Below the pieces are notes generated by a model. The model was given only the letters and a program-made list of their open reading frames with translations. It searched no databases and was not told the DNA's origin. Both the position numbers and the translations under genes were made by a program. From positions 2,141,501-2,205,500 of the forward strand of contig JAPVLO010000045.1 of NCBI GenBank assembly GCA_027257055.1: DNA of 64,000 nt. The letters are read 5' to 3'. This document shows positions 12,946-23,240 of this stretch, in pieces. Within the stretch, counting starts at the first letter, position 1. Each line of letters opens with the position of its first letter. Source of the stretch: Cephalopachus bancanus. Taxonomy: Eukaryota; Chordata; Mammalia; Primates; Tarsiidae.

Positions 12946-14138
12946 CTGCTAGTGATCAAAGTGTAAGGTAGCCACTGTCCAGTTGATGGGGTATGCCAGA
13001 GGAAGAGGCAAGTTTCAATCAAGAAATAAATTTTTGCCAACTTTTCACTTAAATGTATGTATATGTAGTCTGCTGTGGATAATCCAACTGAAGTAAAAAG
13101 GCATTACTCTAATTCTTATATTTGAGTCTTCTATGCAACTACCAATAACTTGTGAGGCAAACTTAGACAATTATCTTGTGAAGCCTAGTGGGAAGAAGAC
13201 AGATGTTGAGTTTTACCTCCCTCGCAGGAGGCTCCTGAATATTAATGAGGCAAACACTAGTATTTTCATATTTTTAGCAATTTGCAAAGTAATACCAATT
13301 AGAATCAATGTGTCAAATGAACAGGTTAGACTAAAACACTACTAAAGGACGCAGGTTCTCCTAAGGTAATTGACACACACCTCGTGTAATTCCTGGGGTC
13401 CAGATTAAAAGAACAAGTGGTTATCTCAAGCATTCCACCTGCCCTTGTTCCCAGATGTCATCCTCAGGCCCCATGGTGCATTAGGTATTCCTTAATTGCC
13501 AATTAAAGCACATGCCACCTTTAGAAAGGTGTAATAATGAATCTTTTAAAACCATCCATTGTGGAGATTTTTTTTTTTACAGTTGGTAGTTAAGGAAAAT
13601 AATGTCTGCATTTCAGAAGAATACGCCCAAGTAAGTTACTTCCTTCTGCTTGATTAGCAGATAATGTCTATTTACTATTTAGTTATATCAAATATCTAAC
13701 ACAATATCTACCACATAGTAGATATATGAATATATTTTCCATTTGCTTTGATTTTTCTCTTTCTAGATTTTTCACTTTCTAGAAAGTGTTCACAATGATT
13801 AAATGGATTTTCAAAACGTAACTATGTTCTCATCTTGAGAGAAGTCTGCTAGAGCAATGTCCCAAATTTTAGTATCACTATAGCATTATAACTAAAAAGA
13901 AGATCCAGATTCCAAAAACCTAGCAACCCTCCATTTATTTTATTTTTTGACAAGAATATTTTATGTATTTTATAAGAATAAAATAATACATATTCATTAG
14001 ATGAAACAAAGAAAACCTAGGAAAGTAACTGAATGCAATAAAATCTTCACCAATACCACTACACAAAGAAAACCATTGAGAACATGGCAAAGCAAATCAC
14101 ATTGCTGTTTTCTTTTTAAAAAAGTATTAAAGATGGTA
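12946..14138. other. Non-coding DNA with one perfect palindrome and one splice-consensus-flanked segment
   Basis: No repeat is recognised. A 16-bp perfect palindrome CACTTTCTAGAAAGTG lies at 13,773-13,788. A 48-nt segment (13,583-13,630) is preceded by a long T-tract plus ACAG and followed by GTAAGTT, and is open in one frame. A single pair like this is expected by chance in a window of this size, so I do not call an exon. Confidence 0.4.
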
Positions 14139-14270
14139 TTTTATTTATTTGTAGAGACAGGGTCTCACTATGTTGCCCAGACTGGTTCTGAACTCCTGGG
14201 TTCAAGTCATCCTACCAACTCAGTTTCCCAAAGTGCTGGGACCACAAGAATGAGCCACCACTCTAGCTCC
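14139..14270 (-). mobile_element. Free left Alu monomer (FLAM-like), antisense
   Basis: The left-arm Alu phrases appear in antisense order: 'tgtagagacagggtctcac', 'tatgttgcccagactgg', 'cccaaagtgctggga' and 'tgagccacca'. No right arm follows. It lacks the two diagnostic states of the dimeric Alus in this window, which fits an older monomer that predates them. Confidence 0.75.
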
Positions 14271-14429
14271 ACTTGCTATTTTCTAAAAAGGAATCAAAAC
14301 ACCACTATTTGCCCCTCATTATGGATATTTTTAATATGTATAAAATTATTAATTCTGCTTGCACATTGTCTATTTTAAACACACTTTTGCCAATTCTCTA
14401 CAGAAGTACACTTGTTCTTATTTATATTA

Positions 14430-15251
14430 AAAGTTAAGCTTTGATAAACACTTTGTACATATATTTTTGTTCACCCAGCCAGTTATCTCTAGGTGAATTC
14501 CTAGGAATGGAATTGCATGATCAAAGATTGGCATGTTTTAAATTTTGATGTAGTATGCCAAATTATCCTCAAGGGAAGTCACACCAATTTGAACATCCCT
14601 CAGAAGATTACAGCAATAGACATGTGCTCATACACAGGTTATTGGCATAGTTTTTTTCACCTTTGTCAACTTGCTTAGTAAACATATTTTGTTTTTAAAT
14701 ATTTATTTGATTAATTTTATATATCTGCCTATTCAAGTCTTCACATTTTTCTGTGGTAATATAAATGTTTTTCTTCCCTAAGCTTTTTATCTTAAAGGGC
14801 ATAATCATATATGTTATGATTTCTTAGCAGTTTATTGTTATTTTATTGTTAGATATAGTAATTTTGTCAAACATAAGCTTTTTCTTTCAATTTTTATATG
14901 GTCAATCTGTTAGCTCTTTACCTTATGTCTCCTGGATTTATATCATTCTTTAAAAATGTTCCCATTCCAGAACAACTACATTTAACTTTTAGAGTTTTAT
15001 AAAGTTTATATATTTAACTCATCTGAGATATATTCCAGTATAGAATATGAGAGATGAGTATGATTTTAAATTTTTGCCAAATGCCTTTCTACCCTAACAT
15101 CAGATATTGAATAATCCATCACTTTCAAATTAATTTTAGTGTCTCATTTATCTATCATATATACTTAACCTAGAAATCTGGTATTTTCAAAAGCAATGAA
15201 TCAACTTATTTCATAAAGAGTAGGTGTAGAAACACTCTAACTTCTCAGTTT
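14430..15251 (-). mobile_element. Old L1M segment (antisense), split by the Alu pair at its right end
   Basis: Landmarks follow antisense L1M ORF2/3' order: 'ttcctaggaatggaattgc', 'catgatcaaagattggcatg', 'ttacagcaata' and 'gtctattcaag-like' segments, and later 'gagttttataaagttt' and 'tctgagatatattccagta'. It is very diverged with no reading frame left. Boundaries are approximate. Confidence 0.55.
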
Positions 15252-15268
15252 AAAAAAGTATATGGCAA

Positions 15269-15561
15269 GCCGGGCCCAGTGGCTCAGCCTGTAATACTGT
15301 GCCTTTGGGAGGCTGAGGTGAGTGGATTGCCTGAGCCTGGGGGTTCGAGACCCGCCTGGGCAACTTGGTGAGACTTCATCGCTACAGTAAATCAAAAATT
15401 AGCCGGGCATTGTAGCGCATGCCTGTAGTTCCAGCTACTTGGAAGGCTGAGGCAGAAGGATCGCCGGAGCGCAGCAGGTCGAGGCTGCGGTGGCGGGGAG
15501 TGGCCACTGCACTCCAGTCTGGGTGACAGAGTGAGACTCTAGCTCAAAAAAAAAAAAAAAA
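15269..15561 (+). mobile_element. Dimeric Alu, first of a tandem pair, long-form subfamily
   Basis: A complete left arm, a middle A-rich linker ('atcaaaaattagcc') and a right arm are followed by a poly-A tail. It carries the long form of the left arm (CAACTTGG present) and TTAGCC after the linker. It is more diverged than its neighbour at 15,565. The outer target duplication AAAAAAGTATATGGCAA lies at 15,252-15,268 and again after the second Alu at 15,848-15,864, so the pair shares one outer duplication. Confidence 0.95.
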
Positions 15562-15564
15562 GTA

Positions 15565-15853
15565 GCCGGGCTCGGTGCTCAGCCTGTAATCCCGCGCCTT
15601 TGGGAGGCTGAGGTGAGTGGATTGCCTGAGCCTGCGTGTTCGAGACCCGCCTGGGAAGCGAGACCTCATCTCTACAATAAATCAAAAAATCAGCCGGGCG
15701 TGGTAGCGCATGCCTGTAATTCCGGCTACTCGGAAGGCTGAGGCGGAAGGATCGCCGGAGCCCAGCAGGTCGAGGCTGCGGTGGCCGGGTGTGGCCACTG
15801 CACTCCAGTCTGGGCGACAGAGTGAGACTCCAACTCAAAAAAAAAAAAAAAAA
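15565..15853 (+). mobile_element. Dimeric Alu, second of a tandem pair, short-form subfamily
   Basis: A complete dimeric Alu inserted in the tail of the preceding Alu. The left arm lacks the CAACTTGG block and the linker reads 'aaaatcagcc', the short-form states. It is flanked by poly-A plus GTA on both sides (15,553-15,564 and up to 15,856), consistent with a second insertion into the A-tail/target-site junction of the first. Confidence 0.95.
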
Positions 15854-15864
15854 GTATATGGCAA

Positions 15865-16515
15865 TGTGAACAAGGTAAATAAGAGGCAGGATTATAGGTA
15901 AATATTTTCTTTGAAATTTCCTTTGAGGTCACTCTTCATTACAATTGATATTATTATCTTGTGAATAATATTAAAATATAAGTTGTTAATTTACTGGGTA
16001 GAATATAGTGACATACATGGACACTGGGAATATAGAAAAAGGAGAAGATTAGATGGAAGGGAGATGTCGTGCAAAGTGTGAGCAATCTTTGGGCATCTGA
16101 GTAGCGGCACTGTGCTCATGAGTGTGCAACCCAGGTGACAAACTTTGGATTAAAATCAATGCTGTAAATGTAAACTTGGATGTCTAGTGGGGCTGAGTGG
16201 CCCAAGTGCGAGAGAGATTACCTGAAGAAACTGAGAGCACAGCAGAGCTACTTTTTTCTGGTTACTCATCTAGACATATCTGGAGAATTTTTTTTTTGTA
16301 TTAAGTACATATCCAGTTGTGAATCAGAATCTCTACATAGAACCCTGCCATCTGTATGCTTGTAAAACTCCACAGTTGAGCATGATTATAGCCACAACTG
16401 ACAACCACCAATATAGAGAAAAGTGTAGTGAAAAGAACCCTAGATAACATGACATTTGAGAGTAGAGATAAAGCAATAAAATATTTGTCAGAAAAAGGAT
16501 CTCTCTCCTCATCCC
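15865..16515. other. Non-coding DNA, nothing recognised
   Basis: No repeat, exon or RNA gene is recognised. Short frames on both strands near 16,180-16,520 have no identifiable product. Confidence 0.55.
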
Positions 16516-16545
16516 CCATCTGTCTATCTATCCATCATCTCATCT

Positions 16546-16579
<34 letters not shown>

Positions 16580-16613
16580 TCTATCTATTTATCTATCTAT
16601 CTTTTTATCTATG
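16516..16613. repeat. Compound tetranucleotide microsatellite (TGTC)n/(TATC)n
   Basis: Imperfect CTAT units are followed by about four CTGT units, then about seven uninterrupted CTAT units and an imperfect tail. A weaker CTAT patch recurs at 16,735-16,775. Confidence 0.95.
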
Positions 16614-16829
16614 GTCCTGGTTGTAAAACAGCTTGTCATGGTCTAGCAACTGAATGAAAGCAGAGGTTTGCATATGAATAATAGCAAACTATAACCTGCT
16701 GCCACTTCTTGGGCTGTTGCATTAAGCTAAATACTACCTATCTATTCCTATCTATGTATCTAGATATATGGATACACATGCAAATACATGGATATTGATA
16801 TATAAACTTAACTTTTATAAAAATCCTGG

Positions 16830-16990
16830 GAGCTAGATATTATTATGACCATTTATTGGAGAGTAAATGGAAGCTTAAAGAGATTAAACAACTTTATCAA
16901 AGTTATACAATTAATTAGTGGAGAAGACAAAATTTAAAGCCATGTTCTTCAGCATTAAGGTAATGCTTTAAAAGCCTTACTCTGACAGTG
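16830..16990 (-). repeat. MIR fragment
   Basis: The antisense MIR core is visible: 'agctagatattattatgacc', 'atttattggagagtaaatgg', 'aagagattaaacaacttt' and 'agttatacaattaattagtg'. It is diverged. Confidence 0.65.
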
Positions 16991-17349
16991 TTATGGTTAG
17001 AAGTAGAACCAACCCGGGAGGAAAGAGACTCAGTAATTGAGATGGAAAGTGATGACATCCTAAACTAGCATACCTTGATAGTTTGAATGGAAAGAATGGG
17101 CTGATGAATAAGAGGAAGTGAAATTCACACCAGCCATTCCTTGGATCCTGTGAATGAGTGAAATAAAGGAACTAAATACGGTCCTTACGATTTTAGTTTG
17201 AATGATTGTGTAGTGGTGATACCACCAATGGGGTGGGGGAAAAAAACAGATTTAGGATGAATGACTCTAGTTTTAGAGATGTTAAGTTCAACATACCTGT
17301 GAAGATTCATTTAGTGATAGAAATAAGTTGAAAACAAAATAAGTGAAAG
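16991..17349. other. Non-coding DNA, nothing recognised
   Basis: No repeat or exon signature is seen in these 360 bp. Confidence 0.5.
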
Positions 17350-17520
17350 GTCCTATACTATTTATTTTATTTTATTTTTAAACTTTATATTGAGAAATAT
17401 AATACATATACAGAAAAGACAAATAAAATATATACCTTAATGGATTAACACAAAGTGAAACATCATGTAACCATTTAAGTATCTTTTCCTTATGATATAT
17501 TTTCTGCTTGTCCTGTAAAT

Positions 17521-17814
17521 TTTTTTTTTTTTTTTTTTTGAGTTGGAGTCTCACTCTGTCGCCCAGACTGGAGTGCAGTGGCCGCTCCCGGCCACCGCAG
17601 CCTCGACCTGCTGGGCTCCGGTGATCCTTCCACCTCAGCCTTCCAAGTAGCCGGAATTACAGGCATGCGCTACCATGCCTGGCTGATTTTTTTTTTATTT
17701 ATTGTAGAGATGAGGTCTCGCTGCCCAGGCGGGTCTCGAACCTGCGGGCTCAGGCAATCCACTCACCTCAGCCTCCCAAAGGCGCGGGATTACAGACTGA
17801 GCCACCGAGCCCGG
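17521..17814 (-). mobile_element. Dimeric Alu, short-form subfamily, antisense
   Basis: Full length, with poly-T at the left and the Alu 5' end at the right. Target-site duplications CTTGTCCTGTAAAT (17,507-17,520) and CTTGTCCTATAAAT (17,815-17,828) differ at one base. The left arm lacks the CAACTTGG block. The right arm holds the perfect GTGGCCG/CGGCCAC stem. Confidence 0.97.
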
Positions 17815-18728
17815 CTTGTCCTATAAATTACTGGAAAAAGATGTGACAACATCTCACACTGTGATTGTGGAGTTGTCTATTTTTCCTTGATACTCTGTCA
17901 ACTTATGTTTCTTTTCCCTCTAGTCTTTTATGGATTAATTTTATTTTATCCTAACTTTTCCTCTATTAGCTTGAAAATTACTCTTTCACTATTCTGGATG
18001 TTATAACATGCATCATTGACATAGCAAAGTAAAATATTAATTGGTTATTTCTTCCTTCTGGAGAATGTAGTAATCTTAGAATATTTTTACATTTTAGTTC
18101 TATTCTCCTTCACTCCAATGTATATGTTACTGTTATAATGCATTTTAATCATACAAATACCTTGCATTGCATTAATGTTATTGTTACTTTATGCAGTCAA
18201 TATTATTTTAGATATGCCCACATACTTACCACCATCTTTGTTCTACATTTCTTTCTGCATCTCCAACACTCCATCTGGTATCATTTTTTTTCTATCTAAA
18301 AAAACATCCCTTATATTTCCTTTAGTAAGGATCTGCGGGTGACAAATTCTCAGTTTGGTTTGTCTAAAAATATCAATACTTTGTTCTTAAGTATAATTTT
18401 GTTGTATTTAGAGTTGTAGGTTGACATTTGTTTTCTTTTAATACTTTAAAGATAGTAACCCTTTGTTTTCTGGTGTCCACTATTTCTTTTGATATCTGAG
18501 CTCTCAGTCTGTTTCTCTTTCAAAAACAGTCTATTATTTTTTTCTTCTCAGGTGTGGATTTCTTTTTCTTTATCATTAAAAAAAATTACAGATTCTGGAA
18601 TTTTTCCTTGATGACTTAACTAACATCAGTTTTGGAAAATTTTCTCAAAGATTACTTCTGTCCTATTTTCTTTCTTCTCTTTCAGAGACTTTGATTGCAA
18701 TATATTATACCTACTTAATGAATCCTTT

Positions 18729-18836
18729 ATGCCTTTTACCTTTACCACTTTACCACTTTATGCCTTTTACCTTTACCACTTTACCACTGTATGTTCAATG
18801 CCTTTTACCTTTACCACTTTACCACTGTATGTTCAA
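18729..18836. repeat. Local tandem duplication, three copies of a ~30-bp unit
   Basis: The unit starting ATGCCTTTTACCTTTACCAC begins at 18,729, 18,760 and 18,798, giving periods of 31 and 38 bp. Copies two and three also share 'TGTATGTTCAAT'. It lies inside the degraded L1M segment and is probably replication slippage. Confidence 0.9.
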
Positions 18837-19190
18837 TAAATTTTCCCTCCATTTTCTTCAGATATATTTTCTAGTCCACTAACTGTTCCTCTAGCTGAGT
18901 CCGAATTCTTAATTTTTATAACTTTATTTTTTAGTTCTAGATTGTTCACTTGTTTCTTTTTTAATTTTCCACTGTCTGCTTTAATTTTTTGGCTTTTTTT
19001 ATGTCTCTGAACATAGTAAAAGTTACTTTAAAATTTGTAACTGAACTCGGGTATCTGGAGCTTTTGTGAATCTTTATCTATTGTCTTTTAAAATTGGTTT
19101 CCATTTTTGTAATCATGTCTCTTCATGTTCCAGGTTATTTTATATTGATAATATATACTACATTCACAAAATTGTTTATATAAATATTTG

Positions 19191-19599
19191 AGGCTTAGGA
19201 TGTTATCATATTTCTCTAGATTGTATTTATAGTTGTATCTATAGAGTGCTTGGAGGCATTAGCAATTATCTCAATTCAATTTCAGTGATGGAGACAACAA
19301 AGCTATACTGCTATCTCTTCCATTTTATCTTTACTTTTATTGTACACACATTAGGACCCCAAAACACAGCAAGACACTCCTCTGCTAGGAAAGCCTTGAG
19401 CCCTAATGTGTGTTTTCGTAACTTGCAGACTGGCAGAGTTGCTGTTCACCCCTTAAAGTCTCAGTAGACCTCTCAGGAACCCAGGGAAAGATCAGCCCCA
19501 AACACTGGGCTCACTCTTTACACTTCTGTCTTAGGTCATACTTCATACCTTGTTACTTCTTCAAATATTTTGTTCTAAAAGAAGGAATCAGAAAACAAG
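19191..19599. other. Non-coding DNA, nothing recognised
   Basis: No classifiable repeat. A 73-codon frame at 19,246-19,467 has no recognisable product. Confidence 0.5.
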
Positions 19600-19890
19600 A
19601 CATATTCAGGTATTAAGAGATAGAGAAGAGATAAAATAATATGAAGCATCATTGAGGTAGGGGAGGAAAAATACTTTGAGTGGATCAGAAAAGTTTTCTT
19701 GGTGAAGCTGATATTTAAATTGAGACCAGAATAATAAGAAAGAGGCAGCTAGCTGAAGATCTAAAGGAAGAACATTCTGAAAAGAAATGTGAATGAACTT
19801 CTGTGAGATACAGAAAGAAGACCAGAGGCTGCTAAATGAAGGAGAGTGGCATTGTAGAGGTAGACAAAAGCCATACCAGGTAAACTAGAA
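19600..19890 (-). repeat. L2 fragment, antisense
   Basis: Antisense L2 phrases are degraded but in order: 'ttcttggtgaagctgatatt', 'aaattgagaccag', 'ggaagaacattctg' and 'gaaagaagaccagagg'. L2 is an ancient mammalian LINE, and the other antisense copies here (28,020 and 49,710) show the same order. Confidence 0.55.
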
Positions 19891-19921
19891 GTTGAAGTTC
19901 ATTTATTTTGTTTTCTATGGG

Positions 19922-20002
19922 GAACTATTGAAAGATACTAAGTTAAACATCTTGATTTTTTTTGAACTATTGAAAGATACTAAGTTAAACATCTTGATTT
20001 TT
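19922..20002. repeat. 42-bp tandem duplication
   Basis: The 39-bp block at 19,922-19,960 is repeated without a mismatch at 19,964-20,002 (period 42). The second copy runs straight into the left arm of the inverted repeat starting at 19,982. Confidence 0.97.
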
Positions 20003-20269
20003 ATGCCTTCCTCAAATTACATGATCACTCCTTGGACTTCTGAAGCATCCTTTTCTGTGATGTCATGGCTCCACTCCTGATCTCTTACAGTTCAAGTAAC
20101 AAGTAACTTTTCCAAGGTTACTTGGACTATGGTTACTTGGACTATGGTGTGGGGATTGAACTGTAAGAGATCAGGAGTGGAGCCATGACATCACAGAAGA
20201 GGATGCTTCAGAAGTCCAAGGAGTGATCATGTAATTTGAGGAAGGCATAAAAATCAAGATGTTTAACTT
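19982..20269. repeat. 114-bp near-perfect inverted repeat with a 60-bp loop
   Basis: The left arm 19,982-20,095 and right arm 20,156-20,269 pair as reverse complements over 114 positions with a single mismatch (T/C in the TCCTTTTC/TCCTCTTC segment) and no indel; paired coordinates sum to 40,251 throughout. The loop (20,096-20,155) holds an exact 15-bp tandem duplication (20,116-20,130 and 20,131-20,145) and a small AAGTAAC/GTTACTT hairpin. No transposon termini or target duplication flank the arms, and the body is unlike any repeat I know. Confidence 0.98.
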
Positions 20270-20439
20270 CCCCTTTGAAACTTCTGCTTTTTGTCTGGTT
20301 CTTTGTAGTCAATAAACTTGTAATATATTTCTGGCTCAACCTATTCAATAAAACAACTTGACATCTGTCTATATAATACTCAGCAGAAACAGTACTCCTA
20401 TCATAAGTAAATAAATATTTAAATATTAAAGTTAGCATA

Positions 20440-20600
20440 GATGTGATTGGGCACTGTTCTAATGTGTTTTACATATATTAACTCAATCTTCTCAATTCCT
20501 CTATGGGAAGGTACTAATATCATTATCCCCACTTTAAAAATGAGGAAACAACCAGGGGCTGGATAATTTGCCCAAGGTCACATGGCTCACAAATGCACAT
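20440..20600 (-). repeat. MIR fragment
   Basis: The antisense MIR core is clear: 'ttacatatattaactcaatc', 'atcattatccccacttt', 'aaaatgaggaaaca' and 'ttgcccaaggtcacatggc'. Confidence 0.8.
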
Positions 20601-22174
20601 TTCACATTTCCCTGTGGCTATTGTTAGTTTGCTTCATCATGTTCATTCCTCAATTTTTTTTCTTTTTGATAGCAGCATCCTGATTTCCTTTTGAGAAATT
20701 CCTCCTCCCTTACTCTCAGCCTCTGTTGTTCCTGTGGTGCTGACTTCATTCATTCACTGACAGCACTAGGGGAAAGTATGTGACTCACGTTCAGTCAATC
20801 AGCACTGCCTTCTTCTAGACACACAATGTGGTTCAATGATGAACCAATCAGAAGTAATGCAATTGCTGACTGTGAAATTGGAGGTCTGGTGTCTTTGTTG
20901 CCACCATGAAGTGAGAAGTGTCTAAGTAGTATAGAAAGAGTGAAACTAACAGAAAAAGTTGGACTCTTGTACTACCTCAGTTTTACAATTACTAAGCTTT
21001 AATAGGCAATTACAAGTTGCTTATTAAATTTCTAATTTGGTTAGGCCATTTTGAAGTAGGTGCTCTGTCACTTGCAACTGAAAAAGACTTTAAAGTGATG
21101 TACCCATCCTTTGAGGAATCCCCTACACACTTACTGTAGGGAATCTGCAAATAGGAAACATAAAAAAAGCAATTTTAAGCAAGGTTCATTTTCTCCAGTG
21201 CACTTAGCACTGGCTGCACTACAGAAAGTTGCTCTTTCTCTCCCACTAATCAGAAAGAATGACAAGTAGTTAGGATTCTCAGCTGTCCTAATCGGGATTT
21301 TTGCACTTTAGACTTCCAAAAAATAATGATAATAATAATTCAATTCCACTTTAATTCCCAGTAATAAATCCCACCTTTGATTCCATGTCTCTGGGAAATT
21401 ATTGCAAATTATGGGAGACAGTTGGGTCCATACTGTCTACTTAATGGATTTGGATTGTTTTTCCCTTCTAAAGCTTGCCACGAGTACTATTAGAAACACT
21501 TCAAGAGCAGAAAAGCAAGAACTCCTTGCCAAGATCTACTTTTCAATCAGAAAAAAAAGAAAATGAATTTTTTTTTATGATCTATGGCAATCTCAACTTG
21601 TAATAGACAGACAATGCATACTGTGAACCCATGGTCCACCAGAAGGGCAATAGGGTACAAAGAGAAGCTTGAGTTCCAGAACATTTTGTAGTCGATCATT
21701 AAGATTCATGTAAGTTCTGCATAGGAAGGGGCAGAGTCTAAAGACATACAGGGCATAAAGCAGCAACTTTGAGTGCTCCTTGGCAACTGCACCAACAGGA
21801 AAAAGAAGGCTGCAGATGGCCACAAGTAAGGCAAGGAGGGATACGAGAAGGAAGAGGCATGACTGATGTCCAGCCAAAGACCTGACATCTGTATGATGTT
21901 AGGCCAGCTGTGACTGGGACCAAGATGCGGCTTGGGTGTTAGTGTCCCCATTTCATCCAAGACACTACTTTCATCCTGCTTTGACACAAAGCTGGTGGCT
22001 CTACTTCCAATTCAGACTTTTCATCTACATAGATGGAGCAATCTCCAAATACCTCATCTCTCACTCCCAAGATCTTCTACTTTGTTCTTTTCTAATCCAC
22101 TCCTCATCCAGAAAACTATAAATCTTCTGTCACCCCTCCGCATGGTATTCGCTAATGTTTGCCATTGCAAATTG
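20601..22174. other. Non-coding DNA, possible unclassified old repeat at 20,700-20,990
   Basis: The segment 20,760-20,900 contains two CCAATCAG-type boxes and old-repeat-like text that I cannot place. The rest is featureless. Short antisense frames at 21,593-21,987 overlap one another and have no recognisable product. Confidence 0.4.
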
Positions 22175-22642
22175 TGTATAGTGGATTGAGTGGTACCACC
22201 TGCTCCCCCCAAAAAAGATATCCATTGGGAACCTGTGAATGTGTATTCATTTGAAATGAATGAAAAATGGTCTTTTCAGATGTAACCAAGCTACAAATCT
22301 AGAGATGAGATAATCCTGGATTGTCCAGGTGTGTCCTAAATCCAACAGCAAGTGTTTTATGAGACAGGAGAAGACATAGAAGAGGAGAAACACAGAGGAG
22401 AGGAGAAAGTTATGTGAAAGAGGCAGAGACTGGAGTGATGTATGTACAAGCTAAATGCAGGAGGGTTATCAACAGCCATCAACAGATGGAGAAAAGCATG
22501 GAGTATGTTTTCCCTCAGAACCTCCAGAAGGAACCAACCCTGCCAACACCTGATTTTGGACTTCTGGCCCTCAGAACTGTGAGAGCATACTTTTCTGTTA
22601 TTTATGTCACTCAATTTGTGGCATCCCTAGGAAAGTAATACA
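22175..22642 (+). mobile_element. MLT1-type solo LTR (MaLR/ERVL endogenous retrovirus-like)
   Basis: It starts TGTATAGTGGATTGAGTGG and ends 'aaagtaataca', matching the MLT1 start and end. Internal landmarks are 'aacctgtgaatgtg', 'cttttcagatgtaaccaagc', 'cctaaatccaacagc', 'gaaggaaccaaccctgcc', 'gattttggacttctggcc' and 'cagaactgtgagag'. No internal retroviral region is attached. I could not see a convincing 5-bp target duplication. Confidence 0.8.
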
Positions 22643-22679
22643 TAGAAGTAAATGTCAATCTTCCTAACATGATTTGGGA

Positions 22680-23240
22680 GACCTTATATGACTTGGTCCC
22701 TCCCCACTACTGAGATGAAATCTTTTACTCTCTCTACCTCTCCAGTAGTCTCCTTTCACAATATCCCTAATATTTCTTAATGTACAAGTTATTTTCTTCC
22801 TAAAATACTTTGCCCATTGTTGTTGCCTGGGTGGAAATCTTCCTATCCCCACAATGGCATCTCGTCATGTTTCTCTAAGATCAAATAGAGACCTTCCTGA
22901 ACTTTTCTAATCAAAGTGGATCTCCCTCTGCTCCCTAATTTGTCTCTACCACATCATGTCACAACATTGATTTCCTTCATAGGACTCATCAAAAACAACA
23001 AATGTCTGGCTCGTATATCTACTAGATTGAGAGCTCAGTGAAGGTAGAGTTTATGTCCATCCATTTATTCAACAACTATTAACAGAGCATCTATTATATA
23101 CCAGCTAGTATTCTAAGCATGTAGGAAATGAAAAAAATCAGCTCTTAGAGACTTACATTCTAGCATATTTTCTACGACTGCTTCCTTGTGTCTGAAGCAC
23201 ATCCTGCTATTTATTGGTCATGTTCAATGTTATAAATACA
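22680..23240 (+). repeat. L2 3' region with a reversed L2 piece inside
   Basis: Forward L2 phrases run from 'cctaaaatactttgcccatt' through 'gagaccttcctgaact', 'ctagattgagagctcagtga' and the end 'ataaatacatattaattgaa'. Between about 23,062 and 23,165 the text is antisense L2 ('attcaacaactattaacaga' to 'gagacttacattctagca'), so an opposite-strand L2 piece lies inside the forward one. Confidence 0.6.

Larger units (their letters stand above)
17350..19190. mobile_element. Old L1M-like segment hosting an Alu and an internal tandem duplication
   Basis: From about 17,830 the text follows a well-known L1M-derived segment: 'agtaaggatctgcgggtgac', 'aaattctcagtttggtttg', 'aatactttaaagatagtaac', 'ttctggtgtccac', 'aggtgtggatttcttttt' and 'ttcttcagatatattttct'. 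It is strongly diverged without a reading frame. The part before the Alu (17,350-17,520) may or may not belong to the same insertion. Orientation is left open. Confidence 0.5.

Noticed and set aside
13583..13630. 48-nt exon-like segment between a T-tract acceptor and GTAAGTT donor
   Set aside because: Open in one frame, but no partner exon in phase could be found and isolated pairs of this quality are expected by chance.
15539..15932. Several frames with Ser/Pro/Arg-rich products near the Alu pair (also near 17,578, 25,719-26,068, 29,758 and 57,501)
   Set aside because: They are translations of Alu sequence, seen at every Alu in the window.
16516..16613. Regular short repeats that might suggest a CRISPR-like array
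   Set aside because: They are tetranucleotide microsatellite units with no unique spacers, in a primate genome.
22357..22638. Open frames on both strands of 74-85 codons
   Set aside because: They lie within the MLT1-type LTR and reflect its purine-rich composition.
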